From Acidimicrobiia bacterium (GTDB lineage Bacteria > Actinomycetota > Acidimicrobiia > Spongiisociales > SHLN01): a stretch of 11,908 bases of DNA. Shown piece after piece: positions 7,824-11,908 of the stretch. Position numbers and translations under genes: made by a program. Location: assembly GCA_030624805.1 (NCBI GenBank), contig JAUXJL010000036.1, forward strand, positions 1 to 11,908, in the 5' to 3' direction. The notes below the pieces were generated by a model. It was not told where the DNA came from. It searched no databases and was given only the letters and a program-made list of their open reading frames with translations. The first letter of the stretch is position 1; every line of letters starts with the position of its first letter.

Positions 7824-9733
7824 CACTCCACCTCCAGTACACCGCTTTCGTGCACCACCCCTCGCTCCCCGAATCCCAGGAAAGTGGTGGCCTCGGGCTC
7901 TTCGATGACGGCCGGACCCGTGACCTCGGCGCCCGGTGCCAGGGCGGGGCGCCACCAGACGGTCGCATCCGCATGTGTGCCATCGACCAAGATCTGCCGG
8001 AGGCCGCGAGCGGGCGTACCTACCGGCCGAGTGGCAGGAAGATCGGTCCAGGTCAGGGCGGGGGCGCCGAGAGCAGAGGCTCGGATCGTCACGGCCTCAA
8101 TGTCAGCGTCTGGCCGGGCAAAGCCATTCCGTTCGCTGTGCAGCCGATGAAATCGATGGGCCAGCTCGGACCAGCCATCCCCGGGTTGGTAGTCAACGGT
8201 GATCTCGTGCGACTGGCCCCGGTATCGAACATCAACTGCGGAGCTGACGTTGACCGGCCCAACTCCCGACGTTTCGAGATCCCGGATAGTCTCCTCGACA
8301 AGCGCGCCGAGGGCCTTGTCTACCAAGCCGGGGTCGGCCGTCAAGACGGTTCGCGCTCCCTCAACCCGAGGCGGGCTCAGCAGCAGGCCGAAGGCGGAAA
8401 ACACGCCGGCGTGGATAGGAACGACCACGCCTGCCATGTCGAGGCGGCGGGCAAGCGCGGTGGCGTGGAGCCCCCCTGCGCCCCCGAAAGCGACCAGGCT
8501 GGCCCGACGGGGATCGGCCCCTTGCTCGATCGACACCCTGCGGACCGCCCCGGCCATAATCTCCTCGACCACCTCCACCATCCCGGCTGCCGTCTCGATC
8601 GGTCCAAGGTTGAGACGGTCGCCGAGCCCGGTCAGTGCTGCGAGGGCTGCACTCGGCGCCAAGTCGAGATCGGTTCCAAAGCGAGCGGCGGGGTTGATGC
8701 GACCCAGCGCGATATGGGCGTCGGTCACGGCGGGCTCCGTTCCCCCGTAACCGTATCCGGCAGGGCCCGGGCGGGCCCCGGCGCTGCGCGGGCCGACCCG
8801 CAACGCACTGCCGGGGTCAACCCAGCCAATACTGCCGCCGCCGGCTCCGACGGTGTGGATGGCCACCGACGGTAATCGACACGGGAAGCCGGCGATGTCG
8901 CGCTCGTGGGAAATCTCTGGTCGGCCGTCGTCGATCCGGCACACGTCTGTCGACGTGCCGCCCATGTCGAACGAGATGAGGTGATTCCGTCCCAGCGCGC
9001 GGCCCAGCTCGGTGGCAGCCACCACTCCTCCAGCGGGCCCGGACAGCAGAGCGGCGGCCGGGCGAGCGGCCGCGGCGCTTGCGGTCATGAGGCCGCCCGA
9101 CGAACGCATCACGAGGATGTCATCCGGAAGGTTGGCCGCGCTCGCAACCTGGATGAGCTGCGACAGGTACCGAGCCATCGCGGGCTGCACATAGGCGTTG
9201 AGAACGGTGGTCGATGCTCGCTCGAACTCGCGGAACTCGGGCGCTACATCGCTGGAAAGCGACACGCCTATTCCGGGATATCTGGCCCGGACGGCCTCCC
9301 GCACATTGTGCTCTTCGGCCGGGTCGAGATAGGAATAGAGGAGGGAAACAGCTATCGCCTCGACGCCATCGAGGCCCTCGATGGCGTCTGCAGAGACGCG
9401 TAGGTCCCTCGGCACGAGCGGCTCGGGCCGCTCGGCTTCAGGGTCGTACAGCGATGGCCGGTCCTGGCGACCGATCTCCAGCACGTCTTCGAAGCCCGCG
9501 CTGGCGACGAGGGCGGTTCGAGCGCCGGCCCGTTGGAGCAGAGCATTGGTGGCAACAGTGGTGCCGTGTAGGAATCGGTCGGCCCCTGATCCGTGCTCAC
9601 TCGCCCCGGCAACGACGCCATCGCTCTGGTCACCGGGAGTGCTTGCGACTTTGCTGGTGTGGATCTCCGATCCATCCCAGACGACAACATCGGTGAACGT
9701 GCCTCCGACGTCGACGGCCAATGTCCGGCTCAT
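7820..9733 (-). CDS. hyuA: Hydantoinase A / oxoprolinase-type ATP-binding subunit
   Basis: A 637-residue cytoplasmic protein of the HyuA family with an actin/Hsp70-like ATPase fold. It uses ATP to activate a cyclic amide or related carbonyl for HyuB. Motifs seen are DVGGTFTD (8-15, phosphate loop 1), HGTTVATNA (56-64), RSSGGL (210-215), SGPAGG (231-236), FDMGGTSTD (255-263, phosphate loop 2) and FGGAGGLHA (416-424, nucleotide site). The ATG at 9731-9733 is chosen because SRTLAVDVGGT is the conserved start and it overlaps the preceding acetyltransferase stop as ATGA. The upstream ribosome-binding sequence is weak (GAAAGA), so translational coupling is likely. The length is a little under the roughly 680-700 usual for the family, but nothing key is missing. 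No acetone-carboxylase gamma subunit is present, so a carboxylase role is less likely than hydrolysis. Confidence 0.94.
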   Translation of the reverse strand: MSRTLAVDVGGTFTDVVVWDGSEIHTSKVASTPGDQSDGVVAGASEHGSGADRFLHGTTVATNALLQRAGARTALVASAGFEDVLEIGRQDRPSLYDPEAERPEPLVPRDLRVSADAIEGLDGVEAIAVSLLYSYLDPAEEHNVREAVRARYPGIGVSLSSDVAPEFREFERASTTVLNAYVQPAMARYLSQLIQVASAANLPDDILVMRSSGGLMTASAAAARPAAALLSGPAGGVVAATELGRALGRNHLISFDMGGTSTDVCRIDDGRPEISHERDIAGFPCRLPSVAIHTVGAGGGSIGWVDPGSALRVGPRSAGARPGPAGYGYGGTEPAVTDAHIALGRINPAARFGTDLDLAPSAALAALTGLGDRLNLGPIETAAGMVEVVEEIMAGAVRRVSIEQGADPRRASLVAFGGAGGLHATALARRLDMAGVVVPIHAGVFSAFGLLLSPPRVEGARTVLTADPGLVDKALGALVEETIRDLETSGVGPVNVSSAVDVRYRGQSHEITVDYQPGDGWSELAHRFHRLHSERNGFARPDADIEAVTIRASALGAPALTWTDLPATRPVGTPARGLRQILVDGTHADATVWWRPALAPGAEVTGPAVIEEPEATTFLGFGERGVVHESGVLEVEW

Positions 9734-10284
9734 AGTGTCTTTCGGTAAATGGGACGGCGGGGCTTGCGGCGGGCGACCTCGGCAAAGCCTGCTTTGAGAA
9801 ACATCGACTCGAGGCCATGCCATGCGTCTGTGTCTCCGAGTGTGCCGTCGGGGGCCACCGGATACCCTTCGAGCAGGGACGCACCAAGATCGCGTGCTCG
9901 TTGCTCAGCGCCCGCCAGCAACGCCGAGGCCACTCCCCGGCCGCGGTAGCTCTTCTTGACGACGAAACACGTCACTGACCACACTGCCGTGTCGTCGACC
10001 GGTTTGGTGACGGGAGAACGATCGAGACGGGAGTATTCCGATCGGGGCGCCAACGCCGCCCATCCAACCGGAGTGTCTCCCGCGTAGGCGAGCAGTCCAT
10101 ATTCTCGCCCGGCCGCCAGGTTCGATTTCTGGGCCTTCCGATTCGGCTCGTAATTGTTCTCCTGGAATTCCTTGTTGGTTTGCCGGTTCCACATGCACCA
10201 ACACCCCGACCAGGCACCGCTCGAGCCGAAGAGCTCTTCGAGATCGTTGAAGTTGCCGGCGGCTGATTCAATTCGATACGTCAC
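9730..10284 (-). CDS. GNAT family N-acetyltransferase
   Basis: A 184-residue predicted acetyl-CoA-dependent acetyltransferase. The acetyl-CoA pyrophosphate loop is visible as YRGRGVASALL (113-123), preceded by the beta-strand VWSVTCFVVKK. The N-terminal GCWCMWNRQ patch (27-35), rich in Trp and Cys, is typical of a GNAT subgroup of unknown substrate. The GTG at 10282-10284 is preferred because VTYRIE begins the conserved fold and longer starts would run into the divergent transporter. GGAG lies only 2 nt upstream, which is poor. A TTG at 10309-10311 with AGGAAG 10 nt upstream is an alternative that adds nine residues. It is the first gene of the operon, and its stop overlaps hyuA by 4 bp. Its acceptor could be an amine or amino acid linked to the HyuAB reaction, but that is inference from position only. 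Confidence 0.85.
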   Translation of the reverse strand: MTYRIESAAGNFNDLEELFGSSGAWSGCWCMWNRQTNKEFQENNYEPNRKAQKSNLAAGREYGLLAYAGDTPVGWAALAPRSEYSRLDRSPVTKPVDDTAVWSVTCFVVKKSYRGRGVASALLAGAEQRARDLGASLLEGYPVAPDGTLGDTDAWHGLESMFLKAGFAEVARRKPRRPIYRKTL

Positions 10285-10324
10285 GGCTCCGAGGCTACCG
10301 ACGCCGATCAAGGCGAGTACGCTT

Positions 10325-10342
10325 CCTGTTTCAGTTGACAGG
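10325..10342. promoter_or_regulatory. Inverted repeat in the divergent acetyltransferase/transporter control region
   Basis: CCTGT-N8-ACAGG lies in the 70 bp between the divergent acetyltransferase and transporter starts. Its right arm runs into the GGGGAGG ribosome-binding sequence of the transporter. It could be an operator or a weak mRNA hairpin that limits ribosome access. The arms are only 5 bp and match no metalloregulator box I know. A TTGACA at 10335-10340 overlaps it but has no -10 box at the right distance. Confidence 0.25.
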
Positions 10343-10354
10343 GGAGGCGCTCTC

Positions 10355-11206
10355 ATCACATTCGGGCTCATCGCCTCCGCGTTCCTTCTCGGCCTGCGAC
10401 ACGGCGTCGATTGGGATCACCTCGCCGCTATCAGTGACATCGCCGCCTCCCAGGAGACGCCTCGGCGCGGCGTGGTCCTCAGCTCGCTCTATGTCGCCGG
10501 GCATGCGTTCGTTGTTTTCCTCATCGGGACGGTCGCCATAGTGACCGGCCGCAACCTGCCCGGATGGGCCGACGCCGCCATGGGGATCGTGGTCGGCTGG
10601 ACGCTCATCCTGCTGGGTGTGTACGTCGGATACACACTGATTCGTCACCGGGGCAGTGTGCCGCTTCGCAGCCGCTGGATGCTCGTGCTGGGCGCGGCGC
10701 GCCGCGCCTACATCTGGGCACGCTCCCGGATTGCGAGGGCACCGAGAGAGCCGGTGGCGCACACGCATGCACACAGCGCACTCGCCACCTTTCACCACGA
10801 AGGCGAGGACGGAGCTCCGGAGGGTCGACTCCCACGACACCGCCACCGCCACGTCCACAACCCAAGCCAGGAGCCGTTCACCGACTACACCCCGAAGACC
10901 TCCATCGGAATAGGCATGCTCCACGGGATCGGCGCCGAAACCCCAACCCAGGTGCTCGTGGTCCTGGCGGCTGCCAATGCGGGAGGCACACTTGCCGGCC
11001 TCTCGGTACTCGTCGCGTTCCTGGTTGGCCTGACCCTGGCTAACTCCGCAATCACCTTGGGTGCCGCCTACGGATTCTTGGCGGCCGGCCACCGGCAATG
11101 GGCCTTCACAGGGTTGGCAGGCGTGACTGCGGTGGTGAGCCTCATCGTCGGCACCCTGCTGGTCTTCGGACAAGACTCCTTCCTCCCGGCTCTCTTGGCC
11201 GGCTAA
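10355..11206 (+). CDS. NiCoT-like nickel/cobalt transporter with His-rich loop; start codon unusual
   Basis: Predicted inner-membrane transporter related to the HoxN/NixA (NiCoT) nickel-cobalt permeases. The signature LGLRHGVDWDH contains the H-x4-D-H metal motif (His16 to His22). About six hydrophobic segments are seen at roughly 1-14, 42-64, 74-95, 185-209, 212-235 and 250-271. Between the third and fourth lies a hydrophilic loop (about 100-182) with nine histidines at 136-168, such as HTHAH and HRHRHVH, likely metal-binding. HGIGAETPTQ (190-199) resembles the second conserved NiCoT region. Start choice is difficult: the family N-terminus begins at ITFGLIASAF, where the codon is ATC at 10355, 7 nt after GGGGAGG (10341-10347). 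The nearest in-frame TTG is at 10253, inside the divergent gene's coding region. The metal and direction of transport are inferred from the family only. With the ATC start the protein is 283 residues. Confidence 0.8.
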   Translation: MTFGLIASAFLLGLRHGVDWDHLAAISDIAASQETPRRGVVLSSLYVAGHAFVVFLIGTVAIVTGRNLPGWADAAMGIVVGWTLILLGVYVGYTLIRHRGSVPLRSRWMLVLGAARRAYIWARSRIARAPREPVAHTHAHSALATFHHEGEDGAPEGRLPRHRHRHVHNPSQEPFTDYTPKTSIGIGMLHGIGAETPTQVLVVLAAANAGGTLAGLSVLVAFLVGLTLANSAITLGAAYGFLAAGHRQWAFTGLAGVTAVVSLIVGTLLVFGQDSFLPALLAG

Positions 11207-11243
11207 CCCCTCACACAACGTTGTCTGATCCCCGGGGTGAGCC
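11201..11243 (+). terminator. Hairpin overlapping the transporter stop, possible terminator
   Basis: GGCTAACCCC (11201-11210) can pair with GGGGTGAGCC (11234-11243), 9 of 10 positions, and the 23-nt loop holds a perfect 10-bp palindrome ACAACGTTGT (11215-11224). The left arm contains the transporter stop codon. No U-run follows, so this is not a classical Rho-independent terminator. Actinobacteria often use hairpins without U-tails, so a terminator or 3'-end stabiliser is possible. Confidence 0.4.
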
Positions 11244-11441
11244 TGATCATCCGGCCTGTCACTCGAAGGACTCAAACACGGCCAATGCCCGCGGCACGCC
11301 GTTGATGAGCTGCAGAGCTCGAAGGGCTCGGATGTCTCACCCTCGGCGGGACCCAAACAACGGCTTTCGTGACTCAAGAAAATAGAGCAACCGCCGAACC
11401 AAGCCACAACAGAGGCAGCGCCATTTGCTGGGGGGTGAACG

Positions 11442-11660
11442 ATGCTCTTCTCATTCGCAGCCATGGCCGGCGGGTTCCTTCTAATCTTCCGCGGCATCAC
11501 CGTATTCGGATGCACGACCGTGTCGTTCTCGCGCGATTTCACTACCTGTTTTCAAAGCGATTTCGGAGCGATACCTGGGATGGTCGCCGGGGGTGGCCTC
11601 ATCGCGATAGGGACGGTCTTGTTCTTTGTGGCAATGCTGCGGTTTGCGACTGTGCGTTAA
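11442..11660 (+). CDS. Small two-helix membrane protein, unknown function
   Basis: A 72-residue open frame starting at ATG 11442, preceded by GGGGGGTGA (11430-11438), a fair ribosome-binding sequence. It has two clear hydrophobic segments, about residues 4-23 and 45-66, joined by a short polar loop with two cysteines (Cys24 and Cys36) and several phenylalanines. The C-terminus ends in a short basic tail. No family is recognised. Its hydrophobic periodicity and ribosome-binding site favour a real gene over chance, but the frame is short. It lies 235 bp after the transporter. That gap (11207-11441) holds only the hairpin at the transporter end and nothing else I can name. Confidence 0.5.
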   Translation: MLFSFAAMAGGFLLIFRGITVFGCTTVSFSRDFTTCFQSDFGAIPGMVAGGGLIAIGTVLFFVAMLRFATVR

Positions 11661-11688
11661 GAGCGGGGGACGGCGGCGGAAACTTACC

Positions 11689-11833
11689 ATCGTCGAAATC
11701 AAGTAGATCGTCGGCCTAGCAGGAATCATCGTTACGGCCTTCGCTGCCTTCAGCGAGTCCGCAACAGTTACCACCCCGTCAGTCGCCCCCATGAGCTACC
11801 ACTGTTGCGACAACAACAACCACCGTGGGCTGA
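11689..11833 (+). pseudogene. Possible decayed N-terminus of a secreted Thr-rich protein
   Basis: No intact gene is present in the final 248 bp. Reading from ATC at 11689 gives a basic start interrupted by TAG at 11704-11706. A signal-peptide-like run IVGLAGIIVTAFAAFS (11707-11754) follows, then SESATVTTPSVAP. The next frame (from 11801) reads TVATTTTTVG to TGA at 11831-11833, the Thr-rich linker often seen in actinobacterial exported proteins. GGCGGAAAC sits just before the presumed lost start. A changed start codon, one stop and one frameshift would turn such a gene into what is seen. This is inference from composition; no homologue is recognised. Confidence 0.3.
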
Positions 11834-11908
11834 GAGTCGGGGCAGAACCACAAACAAGCTAGTGAACCTCCCCGGGTAATGCGCAGGCTCCGATCCTTGG
11901 GAGGATGG

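Noticed and set aside
7824..7955. Longer hyuB start upstream of 7823
   Set aside because: The extension lies wholly inside hyuA, has Arg/Gly-rich shadow composition, and the GTG at 7823 has both a good ribosome-binding sequence and the conserved family N-terminus.
6588..8150. Open frame of 520 codons on the plus strand across hyuB and the end of hyuA
   Set aside because: It is antisense to well-supported hyuB and hyuA, has no recognisable domain, and is explained by high-GC codon structure.
10335..10340. Perfect TTGACA as a possible -35 box for the transporter
   Set aside because: The sequence 16-18 bp downstream does not resemble a -10 box and already lies in the coding region.
10285..10371. 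Longer acetyltransferase start at 10371
   Set aside because: It would overlap the first codons of the divergent transporter and adds residues not resembling the GNAT fold.
11259..11336. Minus-strand reading IRALRALQLINGVPRALAVF ending in a stop, as a possible gene tail
   Set aside because: It is only about 25 codons between stops, lacks a usable start, and no family is recognised.
10331..11542. Open frame of 403 codons on the minus strand opposite the transporter
   Set aside because: It has no hydrophobic or domain pattern of its own; its composition is that of a reverse-strand shadow of the transporter, and it also covers the small membrane protein.

Overview
The window looks like a chromosomal segment of a moderately high-GC actinobacterium. 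The main reason is the rpoC product, which carries the long charged coiled-coil insert near residues 135-240 that is typical of actinobacterial RNA polymerase beta' subunits. The rpoB product also has actinobacterial-type sequence around the rifampicin region. GTG and TTG start codons (rpoC, rpoB, hyuB, probably the acetyltransferase) fit this. A deep-branching actinobacterial lineage such as Acidimicrobiia is a guess, not something the sequence proves.

Layout. (1) Bases 1-5460, minus strand: rpoB followed by the first 690 codons of rpoC, which runs off the left edge. They form a standard operon with a 41-bp gap. A good housekeeping-type promoter (TTGACC-N18-TAGGTT) and a leader of about 134 nt lie at 5461-5630. 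Genes for L10/L7-L12 are not upstream of rpoB within this window. (2) Bases 5641-6282, plus strand: a 5'-truncated class III adenylate/guanylate cyclase relic with about five indels, ending in a 4-bp tail-to-tail overlap with the next operon. (3) Bases 6279-10284, minus strand: a compact three-gene operon (GNAT acetyltransferase, hyuA, hyuB) with both junctions overlapping by 4 bp. HyuA/HyuB are the two subunits of an ATP-dependent amide or lactam hydrolase of the hydantoinase/oxoprolinase family. (4) Bases 10355-11206, plus strand: a divergent NiCoT-like nickel/cobalt transporter with a His-rich loop and no ordinary start codon, followed by a hairpin that overlaps its stop codon. (5) Bases 11207-11908: a sparse region with one small two-helix membrane protein and what looks like the decayed N-terminus of a secreted Thr-rich protein.

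How the parts relate. rpoB/rpoC is core transcription machinery. The acetyltransferase-hyuAB operon is a small catabolic or salvage unit with unknown substrate. The transporter shares a 70-bp divergent control region with it, but no functional link is visible: hydantoinases of this family are not known to need nickel. I see no CRISPR array, transposase, tRNA, rRNA or defence system. I found no convincing new multi-gene system. The most unusual items are the cyclase relic beside rpoB, the transporter start site, and the decayed secreted-protein gene.
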